Origin: Pseudomonadota bacterium
Lineage (GTDB): Bacteria > Pseudomonadota > Gammaproteobacteria > Burkholderiales > JAJZUU01
Length of the DNA stretch: 64,000 nt
Direction of reading: 5' to 3'
Assembly (NCBI GenBank): GCA_021848325.1
Contig: JAJZUU010000010.1
Span: 1-64,000, forward strand
The position numbers and the translations under genes were made by a program. The notes under the pieces are model-generated. The model saw only the letters and a program-made list of their open reading frames with translations, searched no databases and had not been told where the DNA came from. Shown piece after piece: positions 44,908 through 53,645 of the stretch; position 1 is the first letter of the stretch; each line of letters starts with the position of its first letter.

Positions 44908-46148
44908 GGCCGGTCCCGGGACCCCGTCGCGGGCCAGGGAACGTAAGCTCCCCCATAGCCCAGGGTGCGATTCACCGCCGCAAAGTTGTTGATGATGACG
45001 GGATTGCGCATTTCGGCAGCCGCCGCCACCGCCACGACGAACATCTCCAGCCGCATATCCGGCGCCTGCTGATAAAGACGGTTGAGATCGCTGTTGTCGA
45101 TGGCCAGGGGCGCATCGTCTGCCGTCACATAACAAATCGAGTCCGGGCCGATGACACAGGGCGTGTCCTGGTCGCTACGGATGGCAAACACGTTCTCGTT
45201 CTCATTGTAAATCGTCAACTGGGCGCCGGAGCCCGCCGCGTCATCCAGCACGATACGACCGACATCCACGCCGCCTTCCGCCTGCACCACCTCGCGCACC
45301 CGCCCATGCCAGATCACCGCGCTCGCCCGCCCGGCATTTCGGATGCAGGCGACTACCCGGTGGGCCCGTTCTGCGCCGCGACACGCCTCGAGTGCGCGCC
45401 CGATCTCCAGGGCCAGGCTCAGGGTCCCTCCCACTGGCGGCGTGCGCCGGAGCAACTCGGAAGCCGTGAGCGGGTACATGGACATTCCGGCGATTCCACC
45501 GAACGGCGCGGACATGACCAGCCCTATGATGGCCTCCTCGGCGGCTGTCTCATCGTTGACCCGGATCACGCCCGCGTCATAGCCCGGAATGCCCTCCCCG
45601 GAGGCAGACGGATGCGCCCCCTCGCTGGCGACCACCGCGGGATGCGGCGCAATGGCGTTGGCGGCAAACACGGTCAGGCTCAGTGTCGGGATCGACCGTC
45701 CGGCACCGTCGGCGTCGACGACGGCCAGCCCGACTGCTCGTCCGCGGCTGAGCTGGGCGGCAACAGTGAGCGGGGAGGCGGTATTAATGGCCCCCACTTC
45801 GATGGGTAGCACCCAGGAAAAACCCTGCGGCGGAAAATGGCGAAAACGCGGGTCCGCCCCCCGCATCATGTGCAGTTCCGCCTCCATTGCGCGAAAAGCG
45901 TTGGCCGGCGCATGGGGATTGGTGGTTTTGAACAGGGCATCCGGCGCGCCCATGTTGGCCGAGGTCGCCAGCCAGCCATCGGGCTGCTGCGCAAGCTCGT
46001 CGAGACCGACGACAGTTACCCGGTCATCTGCCCCGATCCCCTGATCGATGATCCGGCATGCGACCCGGAATGACCCGCCCCCGCCGGAGGCCAGCACGCA
46101 AGCCCCTGCCACCAGGGTTTTCATTTCATTTTTTTCGATGGTAAACAT
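44904..46148 (-). CDS. DUF917 (hydantoinase/oxoprolinase-associated) family protein
   Basis: A 414-residue protein. VAGACVLASGGGGSFRVACR (about 13-32) is the diagnostic N-terminal Gly loop, followed by VVGLDELAQQPDGWLATSAN, then MGAPDALF, PIEVGAINTASPLTVAAQLS, VVDADGAGRSIPTLSLTVF, NDETAAEEAIIGLVMSAPFG, then GIAGMSMYPLTASELL. DUF917 proteins are often near hydantoinases or peptide permeases and bind small acidic ligands by structure; enzymatic function is not established. Here it stands without hydantoinase genes and overlaps the start of a GGDEF-EAL gene by 4 nt. The start ATG 46148 is preceded by GAAGGGAGACCG. Confidence 0.85.
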   Translation of the reverse strand: MFTIEKNEMKTLVAGACVLASGGGGSFRVACRIIDQGIGADDRVTVVGLDELAQQPDGWLATSANMGAPDALFKTTNPHAPANAFRAMEAELHMMRGADPRFRHFPPQGFSWVLPIEVGAINTASPLTVAAQLSRGRAVGLAVVDADGAGRSIPTLSLTVFAANAIAPHPAVVASEGAHPSASGEGIPGYDAGVIRVNDETAAEEAIIGLVMSAPFGGIAGMSMYPLTASELLRRTPPVGGTLSLALEIGRALEACRGAERAHRVVACIRNAGRASAVIWHGRVREVVQAEGGVDVGRIVLDDAAGSGAQLTIYNENENVFAIRSDQDTPCVIGPDSICYVTADDAPLAIDNSDLNRLYQQAPDMRLEMFVVAVAAAAEMRNPVIINNFAAVNRTLGYGGAYVPWPATGSRDRP

Positions 46149-46333
46149 CGGTCTCCCTTCTTCTCGGAGCGGGCCCCGGCAACCGCTTTTAGCAGCTACT
46201 CGCGTTCGCCAGTCAGACAAATCGGCAGGATGCCCATCAAGCTTTAGATAATTTCTAAATCATGATTCAAAACCGGACTAAGCGGGGCCCCGCCGGCACG
46301 GCGCGGATCAGGCGTTCGGACAGACGGCCCGGC

Positions 46334-49300
46334 TCATTTCAGCGCGGGATGGTCGGCACTGGGCCGATCGATGTGGTACCCCTGCACGAAACCGATGCCC
46401 ATATCGCGCACCATCTCGAGCGTGGCCTGATCCTCCACGAATTCGGCGATTGTGACCTTGTGCAACCCGCGCGCGATCTCCGCCATGGCGCGGACAAAGG
46501 CTTGGTTGTCCGGGTTGTTGGGCAGGTCGCTGATGAACAGGCCGTCGATCTTGAGCATCTCCACCGCCAGATGCTTGAGGTAGGCGAACGTCGAGAACCC
46601 GCTGCCGAAGTCGTCCAGGGCCACGCGACATCCGCTGCGCTGCAGGGTTTCGATGAAGTGCTGCGCGTCCTGCACGTCGGATACGGCGGCAGTCTCGGTC
46701 AGTTCCACGATGAGCCGTCGCGGGTCGACGCCCTGTTCTTCGAGTTGTGCGCGAATGAATTGCGGCAACGAGGGTTCGTCCACGGATCGCCCGGACACGT
46801 TGACCGCCAGAGCCGGCAGTCGCGAATGCGCTTTGAGCAGTTCAATGCTGCGCCGGATCACCCAGCGGTCGATTTCGACGATCTGGCCGCTTTTTTCGGC
46901 GTGCGGAATGAACAGATTCGGCATGATCAGCCGTTCGGGCGCACTGCGGTCACGCATGCGGATCAGCGCCTCCAGATGGCTCAAGGCGCCGTCGGCTGCG
47001 CGATAGATGCCCTGGAAGTGCAGTTCCAGGCCGTTTTCCTCCAGTGCCTGGCCGATGCGGTGATTCCAGGTGAGCCGGGTGGCCATCGCTCCCGACAAAT
47101 CGCGCGTCGGATCGTACACAAACCAGGTATTCTTGCCCTGGCGCTTGGCCTGGTACATGGCGGTATCGGCATGTGCGATCAGGTCTTCCGCCGTTTCACC
47201 ATGATCGGGAAACACCGCCACGCCGATGCTGGCCGTGAGCCGCAGATTGCTGCCGCGGAAACGCAGAGGAATCGCGGCGACCGTACTCACGATGCGCTTA
47301 GGCAGCGCATTCAGGTCATCTTCCGGCTGCAACTGGGTCAATACCGCGAATTCGTCGCCGCCCAGCCGGGCGAAGATCTCGCTTGAGCGCACCAGGTGGG
47401 CAATCTCGCCCGCCATGCGCACCAGCACCCTGTCCCCGGCACCGTGGCCGAACGTGTCGTTGATGTACTTGAATTCGTCCAGATCGAAATAGAGCAGGGC
47501 AAAGCGTGTGCCCATGCGGGACGAGGTGGCTATCACTTGCTCCAGCCGTTCCTGGAAGCGGTGACGGTTATATAGGCCGGTGAGCGGGTCGCGCTGGGCC
47601 AGGTAGAGCAACTGCGCCGCGGTCTGGCGCTCGTGGGTGACATCTGCGTAAATCCACAGCCGGCCGATGATCCGCCCATCGCCGGCGCTCACCGGATAGG
47701 AAATCTGGGTCAGTATCCGCCCGTCGAACAGATCAATCTCGAAGCGCTCGCTGATTTCATGGGTATCAAGCACCCTGAGCACATATCTCGAGGCATGATC
47801 GGGCCGCGCGAACCGGTGGGTGGAATGCTGCAATACCTCGGCAACAGGCTGGCCGGTCAGGCTGACCGTCTCCGGGATCGCCCACATGCCCTTGAAAGCG
47901 GGATTGACGTACTGGATGCGCGAATCACGGTCTTCGAACAGGATCCCGATGCTCATCGCCGAGAGCAGCGCCGCCATCCGCCCCTGTTCGTGCTGGGCGA
48001 GCAGCCTGAGATCCCGTTCCCGCGCCTCTGCCTCCCGGATCGCTATTTCGGTGCGTAGCCGATCAACCGCCAGGCCCAGGTCGCCGGCCAGCTTCTCCAG
48101 CAGCACCACCTCCTCGTTGCCGAAGGCGTGCGGCGTCTTTGCATAGACGCTGAGACCGCCCACCACCTGTCCCTGAAACCGCAACGGAATCGCCGCGGAG
48201 GAGCGGTAACCGAATTCGCGTGCCCGCTCGCGCCACAGCCCGAACAGCACATTGGTTTCGGTATCGTCGTTGATGGCGGTCTGCCCATTGCGAATGGCCG
48301 TACCGGTAGGGCCCTGCCCTTCGGGAGTGCCGTCGTAGCGGATATCCAGATTCTCCAGGTAGCCGTGGGCGAAACCCGCTTGATAGGCGACCCGCACTCG
48401 ACCTGTCTCGGGTATGGCAAATCCGATCCATGCCATACTGAATCCGCCCTGCTCCACGAGAGTGTTGCAGATAGCCGCGAACAGTTGCGTCTCGTCCTTT
48501 GCGGCAAGGAGCGCAGGACTAATCGCTCCGAGCGTGTTGAGTAGCCGATTCAATCGTAGCGCGCGCCGGGTCGTCTTCTCGTGCTCGGCGATCTGCTCCC
48601 GCAGTTGGCAGTTGGCCGTGTCCAACTTGGCCGTGCGTGCTGCAACCCGTTGTTCCAGCAGTTCACCCTGAACGCGCAATTCGGCCGCCACCGCCCGTTC
48701 GCGTCGCAAGGACAACGCCGCACATTCTCGCCCCAACCGCGTTACCGCCACTGCGGCGGCAAAAGCACAGAGTGCGCGCAGCAATTGGACCGGCAATCCG
48801 GTGGCTTCAAGGAAGCGCCGGGTGGTGGGTAGCCAAGCAGGGAAATCCGGCACGCTCTCGATGATGCCTCCTGCCAGAACCGCATAGATCATGAACGCAA
48901 CAGCCGCGACATATGCGGGCACCCTGGATGGCCGGTTCGCACTGTCCACGGCAGTCTGATCGAGCGTCGGGAGAAAAATCAGTCCGGTGATCCATGCGCC
49001 TGGAAGACCTAACAAATAGCGCCCCCCGGCACTCAAACCCGCGCTGCCATAGGCCGCCATAAGCCAGACCAGCAGGGCCGCAATGGGCACGTAGCTCCAT
49101 GGGGAGGTGAGCCGCACCCGGCGAATGGCGTTTACGCCCATCCGCTCTGCGGCACCGCGACGCGCAAACTCGAACAGGGGCAAATAGGAGAACACCAGCA
49201 GGAGCGCGCCCGCTGCTTCGGCCGTGGCGCTGGCGTTGCCCATGGAGATCCGCCAAGCGCCGAAGAATTCGTTGGTGCCGTGCAGCAGGGCGAACGCGCT

Positions 49301-49447
49301 TAGCAATCCGAAACGACGCGAAACGGGCAGGCTATCCGGATTGTTCGGCTGAAGGTAGAGGGCGACACCGAGCACCACGAACGAAACGGCATAGAAGATA
49401 TAGATCTCAACGATGTGCGCCGCCCAGAACGATGCGGATGTCGCCAT
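46334..49447 (-). CDS. Membrane GAF-PAS-GGDEF-EAL cyclic-di-GMP enzyme
   Basis: A 1037-residue protein. The N-terminus carries six to eight hydrophobic helices (about 5-260; AHIVEIYIFYAVSFVVLGVA, VPIAALLVWLMAAYGSAGL, YVAAVAFMIYAVLAGGI), a MASE-like membrane sensor. A coiled segment (about 265-310) leads to a GAF domain (about 330-480, FSMAWIGFAIPETGRVRVAY, ETNVLFGLWRERAREFGYR). A PAS domain follows (about 510-620), then GGDEF (about 640-800, FARLGGDEFAVLTQL intact) and EAL (about 815-1037, LEALIRMRDRSAPE intact, VALDDFGSGFSTFAYLKHLA, EMLKIDGLFISDL). The start ATG 49447 gives MATSASFWAAHI; an upstream frame to 49564 lacks membrane-protein character. Confidence 0.88.
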   Translation of the reverse strand: MATSASFWAAHIVEIYIFYAVSFVVLGVALYLQPNNPDSLPVSRRFGLLSAFALLHGTNEFFGAWRISMGNASATAEAAGALLLVFSYLPLFEFARRGAAERMGVNAIRRVRLTSPWSYVPIAALLVWLMAAYGSAGLSAGGRYLLGLPGAWITGLIFLPTLDQTAVDSANRPSRVPAYVAAVAFMIYAVLAGGIIESVPDFPAWLPTTRRFLEATGLPVQLLRALCAFAAAVAVTRLGRECAALSLRRERAVAAELRVQGELLEQRVAARTAKLDTANCQLREQIAEHEKTTRRALRLNRLLNTLGAISPALLAAKDETQLFAAICNTLVEQGGFSMAWIGFAIPETGRVRVAYQAGFAHGYLENLDIRYDGTPEGQGPTGTAIRNGQTAINDDTETNVLFGLWRERAREFGYRSSAAIPLRFQGQVVGGLSVYAKTPHAFGNEEVVLLEKLAGDLGLAVDRLRTEIAIREAEARERDLRLLAQHEQGRMAALLSAMSIGILFEDRDSRIQYVNPAFKGMWAIPETVSLTGQPVAEVLQHSTHRFARPDHASRYVLRVLDTHEISERFEIDLFDGRILTQISYPVSAGDGRIIGRLWIYADVTHERQTAAQLLYLAQRDPLTGLYNRHRFQERLEQVIATSSRMGTRFALLYFDLDEFKYINDTFGHGAGDRVLVRMAGEIAHLVRSSEIFARLGGDEFAVLTQLQPEDDLNALPKRIVSTVAAIPLRFRGSNLRLTASIGVAVFPDHGETAEDLIAHADTAMYQAKRQGKNTWFVYDPTRDLSGAMATRLTWNHRIGQALEENGLELHFQGIYRAADGALSHLEALIRMRDRSAPERLIMPNLFIPHAEKSGQIVEIDRWVIRRSIELLKAHSRLPALAVNVSGRSVDEPSLPQFIRAQLEEQGVDPRRLIVELTETAAVSDVQDAQHFIETLQRSGCRVALDDFGSGFSTFAYLKHLAVEMLKIDGLFISDLPNNPDNQAFVRAMAEIARGLHKVTIAEFVEDQATLEMVRDMGIGFVQGYHIDRPSADHPALK

Positions 49448-49602
49448 GGCCCCATGCCCCGTATGTGAGATTGCTCGGCCTTGTAGGCTATGAGCGCCGG
49501 TTTGTCCGTGATGCCTGCGCCGTTTGCAGGTGCGTAGGTATGCTATCGGCAAACCGTACGGCACACAAGTCCCGGAGGGGTTCGGATAGGGTTGTTTGCA
49601 TA

Positions 49603-49868
49603 GGACCTGTTAAGCATTAAGTGTTACACGCGGTACCCCCAGAAAGCCCGCAGGCAAGGCGCGGGGAGGAAGGCGTGGTTATTCCACGCTGACGAGCCGC
49701 AACGCCGCATGCGGACTTTCTGGGGGATAACCCTCCGGGGCGGCGAGGATTCGGGCCCATGGCGTTGTTGCAGGTTCCTTGTGTGGAATAACCATACGGC
49801 GTCACCTACGCCTAGCCATGGGCCCGAATCCTCGCCGCCGCGTGTAACATTTAATACTTAACAGGTCC
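49603..49868 (+). mobile_element. MITE-2 complete copy
   Basis: A 266-bp element with terminal inverted repeats beginning GGACCTGTTAAGCATTAA and ending TTAATACTTAACAGGTCC (about 30 bp, imperfect). It has two internal hairpins: ACCCCCAGAAAGCCCGC with TGCGGACTTTCTGGGGG, and CGAGGATTCGGGCCCATGG with CCATGGGCCCGAATCCTCG. It is flanked by ATA on both sides, a TA or ATA target duplication. A partial copy lies at 31333-31532. It carries no gene, so it must be mobilised in trans. Confidence 0.8.
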
Positions 49869-50003
49869 ATAGTTCATGAGCCCGGACGCTGGAAGCACGG
49901 TGGTTTTAGCCCCTTTCGTTCCTGGTTTTCAACTCTGCCGCCGCGCGGACGCAGCGGCCTTGCTGTTGCCCGTGCCTGAAAAACGGCTGGCGTCGGAAAG
50001 GCG

Positions 50004-50474
50004 TTACTCCGCGCCGACCGGCAGGGCGGTCTTGTCCACCACGCGGCGCATGACGAAGCTGGAATGCACGCCGGTCACGCCCTCGATGCGGGTGATCTTG
50101 TTGAGCAGCAGCCCCTGGTAGGCCTCCATGTCCCGTACGATCACCTTGAGCTGGTAGTCGGCAGCCTGCCCCGTGATCAGCAGACACTCCAATACCTCCG
50201 GCAATTCGCTGATCCTGGCCTCGAAATTGGCGAAGCGCTCCGGGGTGTGGCGATCCATGGAGATATGGATCAGCGCCATCAGCGAGAGGCTCAGTTTCTT
50301 CGCATCCAGCAACGCGCGGTAGCCGACGACGAGGCCGGCCTCCTCCAGGGCTCGCACCCGGCGCAGGCAGGGCGAAGGTGACAAGCCGATGCGCTCGGCC
50401 AGTTCCTGATTGCTGATGCGCCCTTCCACCTGCAACACCTCAAGGATACGGCGGTCATAACGGTCGAGTTCCAC
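50004..50474 (-). CDS. Lrp/AsnC-family transcription regulator
   Basis: A 156-residue regulator. The N-terminal HTH is MELDRYDRRILEVLQVEGRI, then SNQELAERIGLSPSPCLRRV, then RALEEAGLVVGYRA (residues 1-55), and the C-terminal RAM ligand domain (about 65-145: LMALIHISMDRHTPERFANF, LECLLITGQAADYQLKVIVR, DMEAYQGLLLNKITRIEGV). Such proteins bind amino acids, commonly leucine, and control their own and adjacent genes. It is divergent from leuA across 275 bp, so regulation of leucine synthesis is a reasonable inference. The start has AGGAG-poor context but the N-terminus is standard. Confidence 0.9.
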   Translation of the reverse strand: MELDRYDRRILEVLQVEGRISNQELAERIGLSPSPCLRRVRALEEAGLVVGYRALLDAKKLSLSLMALIHISMDRHTPERFANFEARISELPEVLECLLITGQAADYQLKVIVRDMEAYQGLLLNKITRIEGVTGVHSSFVMRRVVDKTALPVGAE

Positions 50475-50749
50475 TTGTTTGCTCTTTAATGGTTAATAAA
50501 AGGAGATTATGCCGTAAATATATAATTAATGAAAAATATATTGCCAAGTAACGCTAAAACAAGGCTTATTTCGCAAGCACCTGCTCCGGCTTTTGCCCTA
50601 AACTTTCTCCTACCCGTCACCCACGGGTTGCTTCGACCCATTGCTTACCCGGCAATGGTCACTCAAACCTGCCCCACAAGGGAAGGCGAGGGCCGGTCCC
50701 GGCCCGGACAAGACACGGCCAGTTATTCAAACGAACCAGGAGAAAAATC
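50475..50749. promoter_or_regulatory. Divergent lrp-leuA control region
   Basis: An AT-rich core at 50490-50545 (TTAATAAAAGGAGATTATG, ATATATAATTAATG) separates the regulator from leuA. There is no leucine-codon run or T-box. An ORF from 50529 lacks a leader-peptide character. AAACGAACCAGGAGAAAAATC supplies the leuA ribosome site. Confidence 0.5.
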
Positions 50750-52420
50750 GTGAAACCGTTTGACCACAGCAAATACCGCCCCGCGCCGGCGCCCCCCGTG
50801 TGCCATCGCCAGTGGCCGAATCGCACCATCACCCGGGCGCCGCGCTGGGCCAGCGTCGACCTGCGCGACGGCAACCAGGCGCTGCTCGAGCCGATGAGCG
50901 TCGGCCAGAAGCGGCGGCTATGGGCGCTGCTGGTCAAGCTCGGTTTCAAGGAGATCGAGGTGGGCTTTCCCTCGGCCAGCCAACCGGACTACGACTTCGT
51001 GCGCTGGCTGGTCGAAGCGAACCAGATCCCGGACGACGTTACCGTGCAGGTTCTGGTGCAGGCGCGCGAGGAGTTGGTGGTTCGCACCTTCGAGGCACTC
51101 GAAGGCGCCGGGCGGGCGATCGTCCACGTCTACAACTCCACCTCCACGGTACAGCGCGAGCGGGTGTTCGGCCAGGACCGCGACGGCATCACCGCCATTG
51201 CCCGGAATGGCGCGGAGTGGGTCAAGCGCGAAGCGGCCAAATACCCGGCGACCGATTGGACGTTCCAGTACTCGCCGGAGAGTTTCTCCAATACCGAGAT
51301 GGATTATGCGGTGGAGATCTGCGAAGCGGTGATGGATGTGTGGCAGCCGACAGCGGAAAAGCCGTGCATCATCAATCTGCCGTCCACCGTGGAGAGCGCC
51401 ACGCCGAACATGTTCGCCGACCAGGTGGAATATTTCGCCACCCACATCAGCCGCCGCGACGCGATCATTCTGTCGGTGCACACCCACAACGACCGCGGTT
51501 GCGCGGTGGCCGCGGCGGAGCTTGCCGTGCTGGCCGGCGCCGATCGTGTCGAGGGTACGCTGCTCGGCAATGGAGAGCGCACCGGCAACACGGACATCGT
51601 CACCATGGCGATGAATCTCTACAGTCAGGGGGTGGACCCTGAACTCGACCTCTCCAATCCCGACGAGATCGTCCAGGCGGTGACCGAGTGCACCGGCATT
51701 CCCTTGCATCCCCGTCATCCGTGGGTCGGCGAGTTGGTCTACACCGCCTTCTCCGGCAGCCATCAGGACGCGATCCGCAAATGCCTGCACAAACAGCAGC
51801 CGCACGAGCCGTGGCAGGTGGCCTATCTGCCCATCGACCCCAGGGATATCGGGCGCGATTACCGGGACGTCATTCGCGTCAACAGCCAGTCCGGCAAGGG
51901 CGGCGTGGCGTTTGTCATGGAGCGCGATTACGGCTTGACCCTGCCGCGCTGGATGCAGGTGGAGCTGGCCCGGGTGGTGCAGCAGGCGAGCGAGGCGCGC
52001 GGCGGCGAGATCGACGGCGCCACCATTCATGGGTTGTTCATGCACCATTTTGTCGCGGACAAGGGGCCGGTGACGCTGAAGGGGTATCGACTTGATCGCG
52101 AGAGCGGCCACGACATCATCACGGCGCTCATCGTCGAGAACGGCTGCGGGCATCAACTGCACGGCGAGGGCGAGGGCGCCCTTTCCGCCTTCGTCGACGG
52201 ATGGATGCGCTATAGCGGACGGCGGGTGAACGTGGTGGATTACAGCGAGCACGCGGTCGGAACGGGCACCGATGCCGAGGCGGTGGCCTATGTGCAACTC
52301 AACGCCGACGGTCAGCGTGTCTCGGGTGCCGCACTGGATCACGACACGGTGAGCGCTTCACTGAAAGCGGTGCTTTCCGCCCTGAATCACGCCCGGGCAA
52401 CACGCGATGAGGCCGCCTGA
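50750..52420 (+). CDS. leuA: 2-isopropylmalate synthase (LeuA2-type, long form)
   Basis: A 556-residue enzyme committing 2-ketoisovalerate to leucine. The DRE-TIM barrel begins ASVDLRDGNQALLEPMSVGQ (about 36-55); metal-binding LSVHTHNDRGCAVAAAELAV is at about 243-262, followed by GADRVEGTLLGNGERTGNTD. The C-terminal allosteric domain (about 440-540) contains TALIVENGCGHQLHGEGEGA and DAEAVAYVQLNADGQRVSGA, the leucine-sensing region. The long N-terminal form with KYRPAPAPP..HRQWPN is the LeuA2 group. The start is GTG 50750, chosen from CAGGAGAAAAATC. A MITE-1 copy lies 33 bp after its stop. Confidence 0.94.
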   Translation: MKPFDHSKYRPAPAPPVCHRQWPNRTITRAPRWASVDLRDGNQALLEPMSVGQKRRLWALLVKLGFKEIEVGFPSASQPDYDFVRWLVEANQIPDDVTVQVLVQAREELVVRTFEALEGAGRAIVHVYNSTSTVQRERVFGQDRDGITAIARNGAEWVKREAAKYPATDWTFQYSPESFSNTEMDYAVEICEAVMDVWQPTAEKPCIINLPSTVESATPNMFADQVEYFATHISRRDAIILSVHTHNDRGCAVAAAELAVLAGADRVEGTLLGNGERTGNTDIVTMAMNLYSQGVDPELDLSNPDEIVQAVTECTGIPLHPRHPWVGELVYTAFSGSHQDAIRKCLHKQQPHEPWQVAYLPIDPRDIGRDYRDVIRVNSQSGKGGVAFVMERDYGLTLPRWMQVELARVVQQASEARGGEIDGATIHGLFMHHFVADKGPVTLKGYRLDRESGHDIITALIVENGCGHQLHGEGEGALSAFVDGWMRYSGRRVNVVDYSEHAVGTGTDAEAVAYVQLNADGQRVSGAALDHDTVSASLKAVLSALNHARATRDEAA

Positions 52421-52453
52421 GTTTTGGCGCTATCGGTCGAAATAAAAGTCGAG

Positions 52454-52660
52454 CTAGGAGCCTGTCGGACTTGAAGAATCGAAGCGAAGCGGGTCAGGCA
52501 GGCAAGCCGCGTAGCGGCTGCTCGCAAAATTCGGCTGGTCGAGGACAGATTTTGTCGATTTTGCAGGTCAATAGTCGTTCTATTGACCAAAAAAGCGGCG
52601 AAATATGGACCGGTCAGGCGGATTTGCAGCCGATTTCCTTTAAGTCCGACAGGCTCCTAG
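52454..52660 (+). mobile_element. MITE-1 copy D
   Basis: 207 bp, the same orientation and sequence as copy A. The right CTAG (52657-52660) contains, on the minus strand, the TAG stop codon of the glutaredoxin gene (..CGC TTT GCC TAG). It lies between convergent leuA and grx. Confidence 0.88.
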
Positions 52661-53043
52661 GCAAAGCGCTTTTGCAGATATTGAATGATATCGGCAGATT
52701 CATACATCCATTGGCTTTTGCCTTGCGCATCCGTTATTTTCAGGCAGGGAACCTTGATCTGACCGCCACCCTGCAATAACGCTTCGCGATTCTGCGGGTC
52801 TTTTTGCGCATCGCGCAACTCGATATTAAGGGACAGGCGGCGGATTTCTCGCCGAACCTTGATGCAGAAGGGGCAAGTTTTGAACTGATAGATAGCCAGG
52901 TTCCGGCATTGTCGGTCGATCTGCTGCTGTTTTTTAGGTTGGCGAACAATGCCTTTCGGCGTGGCCGCGATCTCCCAAAGCAGGATGAACGGGCCGGTCA
53001 CGATTCGCAGCGTCTTGAAGAAAAGTTTTAATGCCAATTTCAT
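52657..53043 (-). CDS. Glutaredoxin-like protein with N-terminal membrane helix
   Basis: A 128-residue protein. An N-terminal hydrophobic segment LALKLFFKTLRIVTGPFILL (about 3-22) is followed by a basic linker TPKGIVRQPKKQQQIDR, then a glutaredoxin fold: LAIYQFKTCPFCIKVRREIR (about 47-66) with CPFC, cis-Pro loop GGGQIKVPCLKI (about 93-104), and a C-terminal QWMYESADIIQYLQKRF. It thus presents a redox domain at the membrane, reducing protein disulfides or glutathionylated proteins. ATG 53043 is chosen as the longest start with protein-like sequence; the upstream extension to 53142 looks non-coding. Its stop TAG lies inside the MITE-1 target. Confidence 0.85.
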   Translation of the reverse strand: MKLALKLFFKTLRIVTGPFILLWEIAATPKGIVRQPKKQQQIDRQCRNLAIYQFKTCPFCIKVRREIRRLSLNIELRDAQKDPQNREALLQGGGQIKVPCLKITDAQGKSQWMYESADIIQYLQKRFA

Positions 53044-53421
53044 ATAGAAAATTCCGAAGCCATGATTTGTTAAGGGGAATGGTGAGGAATGTGGGGCCTT
53101 AAGGAGAATCATCCGGCCTGATTTCGGTCCGTTCCATGGCACGCTTCAATTACCGCACTCAAGGCGGCCGGCTCGCCCGGCAATGCCCCACACGAAAAAA
53201 CGCTGCGCCAATCGCGGTTCAGCGCCTGGCGCAGACACTTTAATACTGCGCCCCCGTGCGCGAGCAGGGGACAGTTTCTCCGGCATTGCGCGGCCAATCA
53301 ATATGCGAGCCGGCGGATGGATAGCGCGGCACATGATGGACCGGAAAGTTTGCCTTGCGTTCCGTCCAGGGCAAAATTAACCCGGGTTCGCCAGTGTGGA
53401 ATGGCTCTCCGCTTTGTTTCA
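53044..53421. other. Intergenic, 378 bp, no gene recognised
   Basis: Between the glutaredoxin gene and tRNA-Arg. No convincing reading frame, terminator or repeat. The overlapping GC-rich frames lack ribosome sites. Confidence 0.4.
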
Positions 53422-53497
53422 TGGCGCCCCGGAGACGAATCGAACGTCCGACCTACCCCTTAGGAGGGGGTTGCTCTATCCACTGAGCTACCGGGGC
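53422..53497 (-). tRNA. tRNA-Arg (anticodon CCU)
   Basis: A 76-nt cloverleaf on the minus strand. The acceptor GCCCCGG pairs with CCGGGGC, discriminator G, and CCA is encoded. The D arm is GCTC-AGTGGATA-GAGC, the anticodon arm ACCCC-CTCCTAA-GGGGT gives anticodon CCT, and the T arm is GGACG-TTCGATT-CGTCT (one non-Watson-Crick pair). It decodes AGG. Such tRNA genes are common integration sites for mobile islands, and the decayed restriction-modification island begins 1.3 kb to its right. Confidence 0.93.
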
Positions 53498-53645
53498 GCG
53501 AGGCTGCAATTTTAGCGTAAAATGCCCGGAATGCGGAAAACAATCGTCGCCCGAAGAAGGCGCGGCCCGCCGTTTGCGGGGATAAAACGCCGAAGTTCTT
53601 CCGCTTCCCGGTTTTTTCGTCTGCCACAATCCGGAAGGAATGATC

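Noticed and set aside
44908-45135. N-terminal extension of the GGDEF-EAL protein into the DUF917 gene
   Set aside because: It overlaps conserved DUF917 C-terminal coding in another frame and lacks a start signal; the GTGA overlap gives a better start at 44907.
50529-50753. Leader peptide / attenuator for leuA
   Set aside because: The 74-codon frame lacks a leucine run and no alternative hairpins with a T-run were seen before the leuA start.
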